NCBI RefSeq assembly: GCF_020544465.1
Contig: NZ_CP066126.1
Span: 5,208,001 to 5,272,000 of the forward strand
Direction of reading: 5' to 3'
DNA: 64,000 nt
Source of the DNA: Chromobacterium rhizoryzae
Lineage (GTDB): Bacteria; Pseudomonadota; Gammaproteobacteria; Burkholderiales; Chromobacteriaceae
This document shows positions 41,761 to 52,079 of the stretch, piece after piece. Position 1 is the first letter of the stretch. Every line of letters starts with the position of its first letter. A program made the position numbers and the translations under genes. Under the pieces are notes generated by a model. The model did no database searches. It was not told the origin of the DNA and saw only the letters and a program-made list of their open reading frames with translations.

Positions 41761-43167
41761 ATGCTTCGCAATACCAAAATCCTAGCCACGCTGGGCCCGG
41801 CTTCCAGCACGCCCGAAATCATCCTGGAACTGGCGCGCTCCGGCGTGAACGTGTTCCGCCTCAATATGAGCCACGGCAGCCACGACGATCATCGCGCGCG
41901 CCTGGCCTCCATCCGCGCCGCCGAAGCCGCGCTCGGCCGCCCGCTGGGCGTGCTGGTGGACCTGCAAGGACCCAAGCTGCGCATCGGCCAGTTCGCCGTG
42001 CCGACGATGGTGAACACCGGCGACGCCTTCGACTTCGTGCTGGACGAGGTGGACGGCGACGCGCAACGCGCCAGCCTGCCGCATCCGGAAGCCTTCGCCG
42101 CGCTCAAGCCCGGCCATCGCATCCTGGTCAACGACGGCAAGCTGGCGTTTCACGTGGAACAAGTGGAAGCGCGCCGCATCGCCACCCGGGTGGAGGTGGG
42201 CGGGGAGTTGTCCAGCCGCAAAGGCTTCAATCTGCCGCAAACCATCCTGCCCCTGTCCGCCATCACCGACAAAGACCGGCTGGACGCCGAATTCGCGCTG
42301 AAGGAAGGCGCGGACTGGCTGGCGCTGTCCTTCGTGCAAACCGCCAACGACGTGCGCGAGCTGCGCGAACTGGTGGGACAGAAGCTGGGCATCATGGTCA
42401 AGATCGAAAAACCGTCGGCGGTGGACGAGCTGGACGCCATCACCGAACTGGCCGACGCGGTGATGGTGGCGCGCGGCGATCTGGGCGTGGAGCTGCCGCC
42501 GGAAGACGTGCCGGTGGTGCAACGCCGCATCGTCCATCAGTGCCGTCATCTGGGCCGCCCGGTCATCGTCGCCACCCAGATGCTGGAATCGATGATCACC
42601 GCGCCCACGCCCACCCGCGCCGAGGCCAACGACGTGGCCACCGCGGTTTACGAAGGCGCCGACGCGGTGATGCTGTCGGCGGAAACCGCCGCCGGCCAAT
42701 TCCCGCTGGAAGCGGTGCGCATCATGGACCGGGTGATCCGCCGCGTGGAAAGCGCGCCGGACTACCGCCGGGTGATGGCGCTGGATTACAGCGCCGCCGA
42801 CGCGCCGGACCGCGCCGACGCCATCGCCGCCTGTGTGCGCAAAGTGGGTTCGCTGCTGCCGGTCACCGTGTCCGCCGCCTTCACCACCAGCGGCTCCACC
42901 TGCCTGCGGCTGGCGCGCGAGCGCCCGCACACCCCCATACTCGGCATCTCGCCGCGGCTGAACACCGCGCGCCGGCTGACCCTGGTCTGGGGCGTGGTGG
43001 CCTATAACGGCCCGGACGCGGAAAACCTGGAAGACATGGTGGTGAAAACCACCTTCGCCGCCACCAAGCTGGGCCTGGCGGAACAAGGCAAGCCCATGGT
43101 GATCATCGCCGGGGTGCCCTTCGGCACGCCGGGCACCACCAATTTGCTGCGCATCGTCTACCCTTGA
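41761..43167 (+). CDS. pyk: Pyruvate kinase
   Basis: This 468-residue glycolytic enzyme makes pyruvate and ATP from phosphoenolpyruvate. RNTKILATLGPASSTPEIILELARSGVNVFRLNMSHGSHDDH is the N-terminal active-site block, VKIEKPSAVDELDAI carries the catalytic Lys, and VMVARGDLGVELPPEDVPVVQRRIV supplies the metal-binding Asp region. MLSAETAAGQFPLEAVRIM is the later signature. The C-terminal domain (EERP-type ARERPHTPILGISP) is the allosteric part. Strong terminator downstream; no operon partner. Confidence 0.96.
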   Translation: MLRNTKILATLGPASSTPEIILELARSGVNVFRLNMSHGSHDDHRARLASIRAAEAALGRPLGVLVDLQGPKLRIGQFAVPTMVNTGDAFDFVLDEVDGDAQRASLPHPEAFAALKPGHRILVNDGKLAFHVEQVEARRIATRVEVGGELSSRKGFNLPQTILPLSAITDKDRLDAEFALKEGADWLALSFVQTANDVRELRELVGQKLGIMVKIEKPSAVDELDAITELADAVMVARGDLGVELPPEDVPVVQRRIVHQCRHLGRPVIVATQMLESMITAPTPTRAEANDVATAVYEGADAVMLSAETAAGQFPLEAVRIMDRVIRRVESAPDYRRVMALDYSAADAPDRADAIAACVRKVGSLLPVTVSAAFTTSGSTCLRLARERPHTPILGISPRLNTARRLTLVWGVVAYNGPDAENLEDMVVKTTFAATKLGLAEQGKPMVIIAGVPFGTPGTTNLLRIVYP

Positions 43168-43188
43168 ACGCCGGCTGAGCGTCACAGC

Positions 43189-43214
43189 AAACGGAACCTT
43201 AGGGTTCCGTTTTC
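43189..43214 (+). terminator. Intrinsic terminator of pyk
   Basis: AAACGGAACC (43189-43198), loop TTAG, GGTTCCGTTT (43203-43212), then TTC; the stem itself carries the A and T runs. Confidence 0.85.
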
Positions 43215-43280
43215 GTTTGCCCGTCGTCGGCCGCGGCAGCGGCTATGCTTAGCTGATCAGCACGTTCCGGATTCCTCTCG

Positions 43281-44057
43281 ATGATCGCTAGCATCCGCCG
43301 CCTCGGCCTGACCCTGCTGCTGCTCGGCGCCTGCCTGACCGCGCCCTGCCGCGGGCAAGACGCGGACATCCTGACCGTGGCGGTGGACGCCAACGCGCCG
43401 CCCTTCATGTACGAGGAGAACGAACGGGTCGGCGGTCTCTACCCGCGCCTGGTCAGCGCCGTCTGCGATAAAGCCGGCATTCCCCATGCGTTCCGGGCCC
43501 TGACGTGGCGCCGCGCGATCTTCGAACTGGACCGCAGCGCCATGGCGGCGGCCGGCATCTACAAAACCGTCAACCGCGAACAGCGTTACGACTTCAGCCT
43601 GCCGCTGTATCAGGAACGCATCGTGGTGGTCTACCTCCGCCAACGCCCCATCGATTTTCGCAGCCTGGCGGATCTGGACAATAAGCGCGTCGGCGTGATG
43701 GCGGGCTGGAGCTACGGCGACGAATTCGACCGCGCCCGCGCCGACAAGCGGTTCAGCGCCTACGACGGCGACTCCGACCGCCAGAACCTGCAACTCCTGC
43801 AGCGCGGCAATCTGGACGCGGTGCTGGCGATACAGGAGGCGATGGACGCCAGAATGCAAAACGGCGCCTACGCCAATCTCGCGGTGGCGCCGGCCATCCT
43901 GGCCAGCAAAGCCACTTATCTGGCCATCAACAAAACCTCGCCGCAGCTGCCGCTGTTGCAGCGCTTCAACCAGGCGCTGGAGAAAATGCGCCAGGATGGC
44001 AGTTATCAACAATTGGTGAAGCAGTTCTTCTCCGGTCGCCCCCCCTCCAAACCCTAA
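43281..44057 (+). CDS. Periplasmic solute-binding protein, family 3
   Basis: This 258-residue exported protein has a signal peptide (LLLLGACLTAPCRGQ, possibly a lipobox at LLGAC). LTVAVDANAPPFMYEENERVGGLYPRLVSAVCDKAGIPHAF is the start of a family 3 amino-acid-type binding domain, with VGVMAGWSYGDEFDRARADKRF as the second-lobe segment. No permease gene adjoins, so it is an orphan binding protein or a sensor-type one. The ligand is not predictable. Confidence 0.85.
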   Translation: MIASIRRLGLTLLLLGACLTAPCRGQDADILTVAVDANAPPFMYEENERVGGLYPRLVSAVCDKAGIPHAFRALTWRRAIFELDRSAMAAAGIYKTVNREQRYDFSLPLYQERIVVVYLRQRPIDFRSLADLDNKRVGVMAGWSYGDEFDRARADKRFSAYDGDSDRQNLQLLQRGNLDAVLAIQEAMDARMQNGAYANLAVAPAILASKATYLAINKTSPQLPLLQRFNQALEKMRQDGSYQQLVKQFFSGRPPSKP

Positions 44058-44130
44058 GCCGGACTTAGCGCCCCCCTGAGCAAAACGGTTTTTGCTATAG
44101 TCATCCACTTGTCCTACCGATGACCATGCC

Positions 44131-45342
44131 ATGTCCATTTTGCACCTGTCGCCGCAGCAAGCCCGTCATCTGCAACTGGCCGCCCAAGGCCTGCTGAGCC
44201 CGCCGCGCCGCAAAGCCGGCAAGGCCGACGTGCTGGCTGCCATCCGCCGCATGGCCTTATTGCAGATCGACACCATACACGTGGTGGCGCGCAGCCCCTA
44301 TCTGGTGCTGCACAGCCGGCTGGGATCCTACGATCCGGCCTGGCTGGACCAATTGCTGGCCGAAGGCCGGTTGTTCGAATACTGGGCGCACGAAGCCTGC
44401 TTCGTTCCCGCCGAGGACTACGGCCTGCTGCGCCACCGCATGCTCAAACCCGAGGCGATGGGCTGGAAATTCTCGCTGCGCTGGCTGGAGCAGCACCGCG
44501 CCGACATCGACGCGCTGATAGACGGCATCCGCGTCAACGGCCCGGCGCGTTCGGCGGACTTCGAACGCAAGGACGGCAAGGGCAACGGCTGGTGGGACTG
44601 GAAGCCGGAGAAACGACATCTGGAAGTGTTGTTCACGCTGGGCCGGCTGATGGTCAGGGAGAGGCGCAATTTCCAGCGCGTCTACGATCTGGCGGAACGG
44701 GTGAAGCCCGGCTGGGACGACGCGCGCGACCTGCCCACCGAAGAACAGGCGCAATGGCGGATGCTGCGCAACAGCTGCCGCGCGCTGGGCGTGGTCAAGG
44801 CCGGCTGGGTGGCCGATTACTACCGGCTCAAGCGCGGCCGCTACGACGCCATGCTGCACCAGATGGCCGATGCCGGCGAACTGATTCCGGCCCGCATCGA
44901 CGGCTGGCAGCACGACGTCTTCGTCGACGCCGATCTGGCGGAACGCCTGCCCCAAGCCGTCTCCGGCGAGCTCAAGGCCACCGCCACCGCCATCCTGTCG
45001 CCGTTCGACCCGCTGGTCTGGGACCGCAAGCGCGCGTCGGAGCTGTTCGACTTCGACTACCGCATCGAATGCTATACCCCGGCGCCCAAACGCCAGTACG
45101 GCTATTTCGTGCTGCCCATACTCAACCGCGGCAAGCTGGTGGGCCGGCTGGACGCCAAGGCCCATCGCGCCCAAGGCGTGTTCGAGGTCAAGGCGCTCTA
45201 CCTGGAGCCCGGCGTTCGCCACAGCGCGCGGCTGAGCGCCGATCTCAAGACCGCGCTGCAAAAGCTGGCCGACTGGCACGGCGCGCCGCGGCTGCATGTG
45301 GAACGCGCGCCGGGGACGCTGGCGGCCGCTCTGAACGCCTGA
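44131..45342 (+). CDS. ycaQ: YcaQ-family DNA glycosylase (crosslink repair), winged-helix
   Basis: This 403-residue protein is of the HTH_42/AlkX-YcaQ family. E. coli YcaQ unhooks interstrand crosslinks by base excision. LLQIDTIHVVARSPYLVLHSRLG holds the Q-x-D catalytic motif (Q45, D47). LFEYWAHEACFVP and the later FDPLVWDRKRASELFDFDYRIECYTPAPKRQYGYFVLPIL are hallmark blocks. Three winged-helix repeats are expected. The gene stands alone between the binding protein and the GNAT gene. Confidence 0.92.
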   Translation: MSILHLSPQQARHLQLAAQGLLSPPRRKAGKADVLAAIRRMALLQIDTIHVVARSPYLVLHSRLGSYDPAWLDQLLAEGRLFEYWAHEACFVPAEDYGLLRHRMLKPEAMGWKFSLRWLEQHRADIDALIDGIRVNGPARSADFERKDGKGNGWWDWKPEKRHLEVLFTLGRLMVRERRNFQRVYDLAERVKPGWDDARDLPTEEQAQWRMLRNSCRALGVVKAGWVADYYRLKRGRYDAMLHQMADAGELIPARIDGWQHDVFVDADLAERLPQAVSGELKATATAILSPFDPLVWDRKRASELFDFDYRIECYTPAPKRQYGYFVLPILNRGKLVGRLDAKAHRAQGVFEVKALYLEPGVRHSARLSADLKTALQKLADWHGAPRLHVERAPGTLAAALNA

Positions 45343-45354
45343 GCGGAGGCGCTC

Positions 45355-45813
45355 CTAAAGAGGCGTCAATTGCTTGCGGTACTGGATATAACCCAGGTTC
45401 TCCGCCAATTGATCGTAAAGCCGCCGCGCGGTGGCGTTGGTCTCATGGGTCAGCCAATACACCCGCGAACACTCGCGCTCGCGCGCCCACCGGTACACCC
45501 ATTCGATCAGTTGCCGCCCGGCGCCCAGGCCGCGGCAATCCTCGGCCACGAACAAATCCTGCAAATAGCAATAATCGCCCAAGGTCCAGCTGCTGGGGTG
45601 CAATACGATGTGCACCAGCCCCACCGCCCGCTCGCCGTCCCAGGCCAGCCAGCCGCGCATCGCGTGATCCGGCAGCAGATAGCGCCGCCAGGTTCCCATG
45701 ACCGTGGCCTCGTCCATCGTCACTTGGTAAAAACGCTGATAACCGCGCCATAGCGGCAACCAGGCCTCGTAGTCTTCGGCCCGCAACGGGCGGATGGAAA
45801 GCGTATCGCTCAT
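45355..45813 (-). CDS. GNAT-family N-acetyltransferase
   Basis: This 152-residue protein carries IRPLRAEDYEAWLPLWRGYQRFY (beta1/alpha1), LQDLFVAEDCRGLGAGRQLIEWVYRWARE (motif A with the R/Q-x-x-G-x-G/A acetyl-CoA loop) and VYWLTHETNATARRLYDQL (motif B). The start at 45813 has GGAG 7 nt upstream; the longer frame from 45855 is rejected. The substrate is unknown; the sequence resembles diamine or small-molecule acetyltransferases. It converges closely on the ycaQ stop (12 bases). Confidence 0.88.
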   Translation of the reverse strand: MSDTLSIRPLRAEDYEAWLPLWRGYQRFYQVTMDEATVMGTWRRYLLPDHAMRGWLAWDGERAVGLVHIVLHPSSWTLGDYCYLQDLFVAEDCRGLGAGRQLIEWVYRWARERECSRVYWLTHETNATARRLYDQLAENLGYIQYRKQLTPL

Positions 45814-45972
45814 GCCGATCTCCAGTGGCGGCGCAAACGCGCCCAATGCGCGCATTGTGGCCCAAGCAAGACGGAGTCATAAGAACCACTTGGCCTTGCA
45901 GCCAGGAGCCACCCCGGAACTTCGGCCTTCGCCGGCGCTCAATACAGCATTTTCCCCAACGAGGACGTTTAC

Positions 45973-46302
45973 ATGCGCGCCACGCTTTTGATCGCCGCCG
46001 CTTCCGCCCTGGCTCTGGCCGCTTGCAGCGAGAAGCAAACCAACCAATTGCAAGAGTCCGCCTCCAGCGCCATCGGCACGGTGCACAACACGCTGCAGGA
46101 CAGCAGCGCGCCGCTGGGCCAGCTCAAGGAACAGGCCAGCGCCGCCATCGGCGTCGCCAAACAGGCAGGCGCCGCGGCCGCCGCGCTGAGCCCGGAACTG
46201 AAAGAGCAGGTGAACAAGCTGAAAGAACAGGCTTCCGCCGTGAAGGGCGCGCTGCAGGCCCAGGAGAAAAAGGCCGAGCAGCCGCAATCCGAGCAAAAAT
46301 AA
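45973..46302 (+). CDS. Small coiled-coil lipoprotein
   Basis: This 109-residue protein has a signal with lipobox LAAC (Cys near 18), so it is a lipid-anchored envelope protein. The mature part is rich in Ala, Gln, Lys and Glu in a helical heptad-like pattern (LKEQASAAIGVAKQAG, LKEQVNKLKEQASAVKGALQAQEKK) and ends in a polar tail. No enzymatic motif. It may be structural, similar in style to Lpp-like proteins but without the Lpp C-terminal Lys. Confidence 0.75.
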   Translation: MRATLLIAAASALALAACSEKQTNQLQESASSAIGTVHNTLQDSSAPLGQLKEQASAAIGVAKQAGAAAAALSPELKEQVNKLKEQASAVKGALQAQEKKAEQPQSEQK

Positions 46303-46315
46303 GCCCGGCCGCGTT

Positions 46316-46348
46316 GGCGGCATTTTTATGCCGCCGCGCGTTTTCTTT
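46316..46348 (+). terminator. Intrinsic terminator of the lipoprotein gene
   Basis: GGCGGCAT (46316-46323), loop TTTT, ATGCCGCC (46328-46335), then GCGCG and TTTTCTTT. Confidence 0.75.
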
Positions 46349-46412
46349 AGCGGATCTTTAGCCCCTGCTGACTAGGATGAGGTCGCACCCCTAGCCAAAG
46401 GAGAAATCCGCC

Positions 46413-46982
46413 ATGCTGACCCTGCCCGACCTCTGCGGCCCGCAAGACATCCTGCTCAATCAAACCCTGGCCGACAAGGCTGCGCTGCTGGAACACGCCG
46501 CCTCCCAGCTGGCCCAGCGCCACGCCCTGCACCGCCCGACGCTGGCCGCCGCGCTGCATGAGCGCGAACAGGCCGGCAGCACCGCGCTCGGCCACGGCCT
46601 CGCGCTGCCGCACGCCCGCATCGAGGGCCTGACGGAAGCCCGCGCGCTGCTGCTGCGGCTGCAAACCCCCATCGCCTTCGACGCCCCGGACCAACAAGCG
46701 GTGCATACCGCGCTGGTGCTGCTCCTGCCGCGGCAAAGCCGCGAGGCCCATCTGCATATTTTGGCCAGCTGCGCGCGCATGTTCGCGGAACGGCCGTTCC
46801 GCCAGGCGCTGGAACGCTGCCACAGCGCGCAGGCGCTCTATCACCTGCTGTGCGACTGGGCCGATCCGGAAGAACTGAACGACCCGCACTTCCTGCTGGA
46901 CAGCAACCGTTACTTCATGGACAGCGAAGCCAGCCTGCGGCCGGATTACACGGTGAAGCGCAAGATGGTGGCCCGCTTCTGA
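46413..46982 (+). CDS. PTS EIIA type-2 domain protein (PtsN/fructose type)
   Basis: This 189-residue protein has the EIIA-fructose/Ntr pattern: KAALLEHAASQLAQRH, LHEREQAGSTALGHGLALPHARIEG with phosphoryl-accepting H67, and the later IAFDAPDQQAVHTALVLLLP. A C-terminal extension of about 40 residues (WADPEELNDPHFLLDSNRYFM) is unusual. With no EIIB or EIIC beside it, it is more likely a regulatory EIIA than part of a transporter. AAAGGAG precedes the ATG. Its TGA abuts the stop of the convergent SDR gene. Confidence 0.85.
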   Translation: MLTLPDLCGPQDILLNQTLADKAALLEHAASQLAQRHALHRPTLAAALHEREQAGSTALGHGLALPHARIEGLTEARALLLRLQTPIAFDAPDQQAVHTALVLLLPRQSREAHLHILASCARMFAERPFRQALERCHSAQALYHLLCDWADPEELNDPHFLLDSNRYFMDSEASLRPDYTVKRKMVARF

Positions 46983-47747
46983 TCACAGCTTGCCGATGGA
47001 CACGCCGCCGTCGACGAACAAGGTGGTCCCGGTGACGAAGCTGGACGCGTCCGACGCCAGGAACAAGGCCGCCCGCGCGATCTCCTCCGGCGCGGCCATG
47101 CGCTTGAGCGCGTGCAGGCCGGCCACCGCCTCGCGCTGCTCCGGCGTCGCCGCCGCGGCGCGGCCCATCTCGGTGTCGGTGCCGCCCGGCAACAAGGCGT
47201 TGACGCGCAGGCCCCGGGCGCCGTATTCCGCCGCCAGCGTGCGCGCCAGCCCCACCAGCCCCGCCTTGCTGGCCGCGTAAGCGGCCATGCCGGGGAAACC
47301 GATGGCGTGGCCGACAAAGGACGAGGTGAAGATCATCGATCCGCCGCCGCCGCGCAACAAGGCCGGCAGTTGGTGCTTGGCGCACAGAAAGGCGCTGCTC
47401 AGATTGCTGTCCAGCGTCGCGCGCCAGCCGTCCAGCGACACCTGGTCCAGGCTGCCCAGCGCGCCCAGGCTGCCGGCGTTGTTGAAGGCGACGTCCAGGC
47501 CGCCGAATCTATCCAGCGCCAGTTCCACCGCCTCCCGCGCGCAATCTTCCTCCGTGAGATCGCCGGCCAGAGCCGCCGCCTGACCGCCGCCGGCCACGAT
47601 TTCCGACACCAGCCGATCCAGCTTGGCCGCGCGCCGCGCCACCAGCACCACGCGCGCGCCTTCGCTCGCGAACAGCCTGGCCGCCGCCATGCCGATGCCG
47701 GAACTGGCGCCGGTGACGATGGCGGTTTTATTGATCAATGCGCCCAT
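46983..47747 (-). CDS. Short-chain dehydrogenase/reductase
   Basis: This 254-residue NAD(P)-dependent oxidoreductase has TGASSGIG (12-19), the NNAG motif and YAASK as catalytic Tyr-x-x-x-Lys, with a Ser in TSSF before it. The C-terminal VTGTTLFVDGGVSI is the classical SDR closing block. Cofactor loop VARRAAKLD with Arg after beta2 suggests NADP(H). The substrate is unknown. It converges with no gap on the EIIA gene (TGATCA at 46980-46985 contains both stops). Confidence 0.93.
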   Translation of the reverse strand: MGALINKTAIVTGASSGIGMAAARLFASEGARVVLVARRAAKLDRLVSEIVAGGGQAAALAGDLTEEDCAREAVELALDRFGGLDVAFNNAGSLGALGSLDQVSLDGWRATLDSNLSSAFLCAKHQLPALLRGGGGSMIFTSSFVGHAIGFPGMAAYAASKAGLVGLARTLAAEYGARGLRVNALLPGGTDTEMGRAAAATPEQREAVAGLHALKRMAAPEEIARAALFLASDASSFVTGTTLFVDGGVSIGKL

Positions 47748-47919
47748 TGAGTTTCCTCCTGAAAGTGAATGAGGCCCGCGCCGGTCTTCGGCGCGGCGAC
47801 AGCTTCAGTTTCAGGCCGATCAACCCGTTTGGCATTCCGATTCTTGCTGACTTGATGCGCGGTTTCGACGCGAAAACCGTTTATCATGGCGCGATTCCAT
47901 TTCCATCCGGATTTTCGTC

Positions 47920-48831
47920 ATGAAAGCATTCAAGGTTCAGTTAGTTGGCGCGCTGCTGGCGCTGAGCGCCGCCGTCCACGGCGCCCCCGTTCTGGACGCG
48001 GCGCCGCGCACCGCCGTGGTTTCGGCTTTCGGTCCGGAGGAAACCCTGCTGCTGAACCAGGCCGTCGATAAACGCGAATACCGCGTCAACGGCGTGCGTT
48101 TCACCACCGCGCAACTGGAAGGCCGGCCGGTGCTGCTGTTCATGAGCGGGGTCAGCATGAGCAATGCGGCGATGAACGCCCAGCTGGCGCTGGACCGCTT
48201 CAATGTGAGCCGCATCGTGTTCAGCGGCATCGCCGGCGGCGTGGACGACCGCTTGCGCATCGGCGACGTGGCGGTGCCGCGGCGCTGGGGCAATTACGCC
48301 GAAGCCATCTACGCGCGAGAAACCGCGCCCGGCCGCTACGCGCCGCCGCCGTACGCGGACCCGGCCGCGCGCGCCCACTACGGCATGATCCACCCGCGCG
48401 ACGTCAAGCTGGCCACCGCCGACGGCGGCAGCGAAACCCGCTTCTGGTTCGAGGTGGACCCGGAACTGCTGCGGCTGGCCAAGAACTTGCCGGCGGACAC
48501 CCTGCGCGGCTGCGACGCCGCTCAGCGCTGCCTGTCCGCGCCGCCGCGCATCGTCGCCGGCGGCAACGGCCTGTCCGGCCCCATCTTCATGGACAACGCC
48601 GGCTACCGCGATTACCTGGCCAAGACTTATCAGGCCCAAGTGGTGGATATGGAAACCGCGGCGGTGGCCCAGGTGGCGCACGCCAACCGCGTGCCCTTCA
48701 TCGCCTTCCGCAGCCTGTCCGATCTGGCCGGCGGCAGCGAACACGCCAATGAAATGGACACCTTCATGCAGATCGCCGCCGACAATGCCGCCAATACGGT
48801 GCGGGGGCTGCTGCGCGCGTTGAAACCCTAG
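47920..48831 (+). CDS. Exported MTA/SAH nucleosidase-like phosphorylase-superfamily protein
   Basis: This 303-residue protein has a signal peptide (AAVHGA), then the nucleoside phosphorylase/MTAN fold: TAVVSAFGPEE, VLLFMSGVSMSNAAMNAQLALDRFNVSRIVFSGIAGGV and VVDMETAAVAQVA with the Met-Glu ribose site, then FRSLSDLAGG with the catalytic Asp. Most MTA/SAH nucleosidases are cytoplasmic; an exported form would act on periplasmic nucleosides. The stop shares CTAG (48828-48831) with the convergent DUF2789 gene. Confidence 0.85.
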   Translation: MKAFKVQLVGALLALSAAVHGAPVLDAAPRTAVVSAFGPEETLLLNQAVDKREYRVNGVRFTTAQLEGRPVLLFMSGVSMSNAAMNAQLALDRFNVSRIVFSGIAGGVDDRLRIGDVAVPRRWGNYAEAIYARETAPGRYAPPPYADPAARAHYGMIHPRDVKLATADGGSETRFWFEVDPELLRLAKNLPADTLRGCDAAQRCLSAPPRIVAGGNGLSGPIFMDNAGYRDYLAKTYQAQVVDMETAAVAQVAHANRVPFIAFRSLSDLAGGSEHANEMDTFMQIAADNAANTVRGLLRALKP

Positions 48832-49061
48832 CCCAGCTGCAACAACACCGCCAGCTCATCCACCTCCTCGCTCCAGTCCGCGTCCTCGGCCAAAGCCTGG
48901 CGCAGAAAATCCGCCTGCGCCGGCGTCCAGAACGGCGCGTCGGCCAGCACCGCGTTTCGCGGCAAGGGATGGCTGGCGATGAAGGCGCGGATGGCGGCGG
49001 GCTCGTCCGCCAGGCCCAACTGGCGGAACAGCCCGGACAGGGAATGTTCGCTGGTGTCCAT
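48828..49061 (-). CDS. DUF2789 family protein
   Basis: This 77-residue protein reads MDTSEHSLSGLFRQLGLADEPAAIRAFIASHPLPRNAVLADAPFWTPAQADFLRQALAEDADWSEEVDEL, the complete DUF2789 pattern (function unknown). The start at 49061 has AGGAG 10 nt upstream; the frame extension to 49133 is a low-complexity artefact. Acidic and soluble. It follows thiC on the same strand but is separated from it by the thiC terminator. Confidence 0.88.
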   Translation of the reverse strand: MDTSEHSLSGLFRQLGLADEPAAIRAFIASHPLPRNAVLADAPFWTPAQADFLRQALAEDADWSEEVDELAVLLQLG

Positions 49062-49134
49062 GACGCTTCTCCTATGAGGGGATGTCTGATGATAGACCCG
49101 AATCGCCGCCGCCGCCGCCGGCCCTTGCGCCATG

Positions 49135-49161
49135 AAAAACGGCGGCCGCGGCCGCCGTTTT
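49135..49161 (-). terminator. Intrinsic terminator of thiC
   Basis: AAAACGGCGGCC (49136-49147), GC, GGCCGCCGTTTT (49150-49161): a 12-bp stem which on the minus strand ends in five Ts. Confidence 0.85.
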
Positions 49162-49176
49162 CTCCTGACTCCGGGC

Positions 49177-51087
<1,911 letters not shown>

Positions 51088-51120
51088 CGGGCGATTCTCC
51101 TGGTCGATGAATGGCGCAAG

Positions 51121-51159
51121 GAGCGGACCGCCGCTTGGGCGGGCTGCGGGCCGGTCCGA
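51121..51159 (-). promoter_or_regulatory. Hairpin between riboswitch and thiC, probable expression platform
   Basis: On the minus strand GGACCG and CGGTCC enclose a GC-rich segment between the TPP aptamer and the thiC ribosome site. No T-run follows, so it would act on translation or accessibility rather than as a simple terminator. Confidence 0.4.
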
Positions 51160-51182
51160 CAAGACAATGCCGGGCCGAAGGC

Positions 51183-51325
51183 AGCTGACGCTTCCCTACG
51201 CCGGTATTATCCGGGTCAGGTTCCAAGGGTGTTTCTCACCCGCGCAACAATCTTTAACGATTATCCTATCCTTTCAAGGATATGGATCATCTTGCCGACC
51301 GTCGCACAGGACCCCTAGCGATGCT
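51183..51325 (-). ncRNA. TPP riboswitch (THI element) with enlarged P3 arm
   Basis: The minus strand reads GGGGT (P2 5' strand, near 51311-51315), a long insert, then GGGTGAGA, ACCC, TTGGAACCTGA, CCGGATAATACCGG and CGTAGGGAAGCG. These are the conserved THI-box segments in order. CGCT before GGGG can pair with AGCG after GGGA (P1). CCTGTGCG and TGCGCGGG can pair as P3 with wobbles, leaving a variable arm of about 60 nt. TPP binding lowers thiC expression in known cases. Confidence 0.9.
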
Positions 51326-51419
51326 GTGAAGGTACGGCAAATGTGGGATAATCGCAAGTTATCGTCATGACACGCCGCCGCTTTTTTCACTCGGCGGCAA
51401 GCCCCTCCGGAGTGAGCTG

Positions 51420-52079
51420 ATGGATTTTGAGAATGCCCGTTTCAACATGGTCGAGCAGCAGATTCGTCCGTGGGACGTACTTGACACGAACGTGCTGGAC
51501 CTGCTGTTTCACGTGAAACGCGAGCAGTTCGTCGCCGCCGACAAACGCAGCCTGGCCTTTGTCGACACCGAACTGCCGCTGCCCAACGGCAGCTTCATGC
51601 TGCAGCCCAAAATGGAAGCGCGCCTGGTTCAGGACGCCGCCATCCAAGCCAAGGACAAGATCCTGGAAATCGGCACCGGCAGCGGCTACCTGACCGCGCT
51701 GCTGGCCAAGCAGGGCCAGCATGTCTACAGCGTGGAAATCGACCCCGCCCAGCGCGAAGCCGCGGCCGCCAACCTGAAACAGGCCGGCATCGCCAACGTG
51801 ACCCTGGTGGAAGGCGACGGCGTACTGGGCCTGCCGCAACAAGCGCCCTTCGACGTGATCGTGGTCGGCGGCTCGCTGCCGGTGGTGCCGCAGGAACTGA
51901 AAGACCAGCTGGCCGTGGGCGGCCGTCTGATCATGGTGGCGGGCGATCTGCCGGTGATGACCTGCAAGCTGATCAAGCGCGAAACCGAAGCCAGCTTCAG
52001 CGAAACCGGCCTGTTCGAAACCTGTATCGCCCGCCTGGCCAAGGCGGAAGCGGTAGAGCCGGAACGCTTCGCGTTTTGA
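51420..52079 (+). CDS. pcm: Protein-L-isoaspartate O-methyltransferase family protein
   Basis: This 219-residue SAM-dependent methyltransferase has motif I LEIGTGSGYLTALLA (82-96), VEIDPAQREAAAANLKQAGIANVTLVEGDG, and FDVIVVGGSLPVVPQEL in place of the usual VTAA...P block. The N-terminal MVEQQIRPWDVLD is common in this betaproteobacterial subgroup, whose true substrate may not be isoaspartate. GGAGTGAGCTG precedes the ATG. Its TGA overlaps the ATG of the rhodanese gene. Confidence 0.85.
   Translation: MDFENARFNMVEQQIRPWDVLDTNVLDLLFHVKREQFVAADKRSLAFVDTELPLPNGSFMLQPKMEARLVQDAAIQAKDKILEIGTGSGYLTALLAKQGQHVYSVEIDPAQREAAAANLKQAGIANVTLVEGDGVLGLPQQAPFDVIVVGGSLPVVPQELKDQLAVGGRLIMVAGDLPVMTCKLIKRETEASFSETGLFETCIARLAKAEAVEPERFAF

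Noticed and set aside
46413..46982. Sugar-specific PTS transporter locus
   Set aside because: Only an EIIA domain is present; no EIIB, EIIC, HPr or EI gene adjoins.
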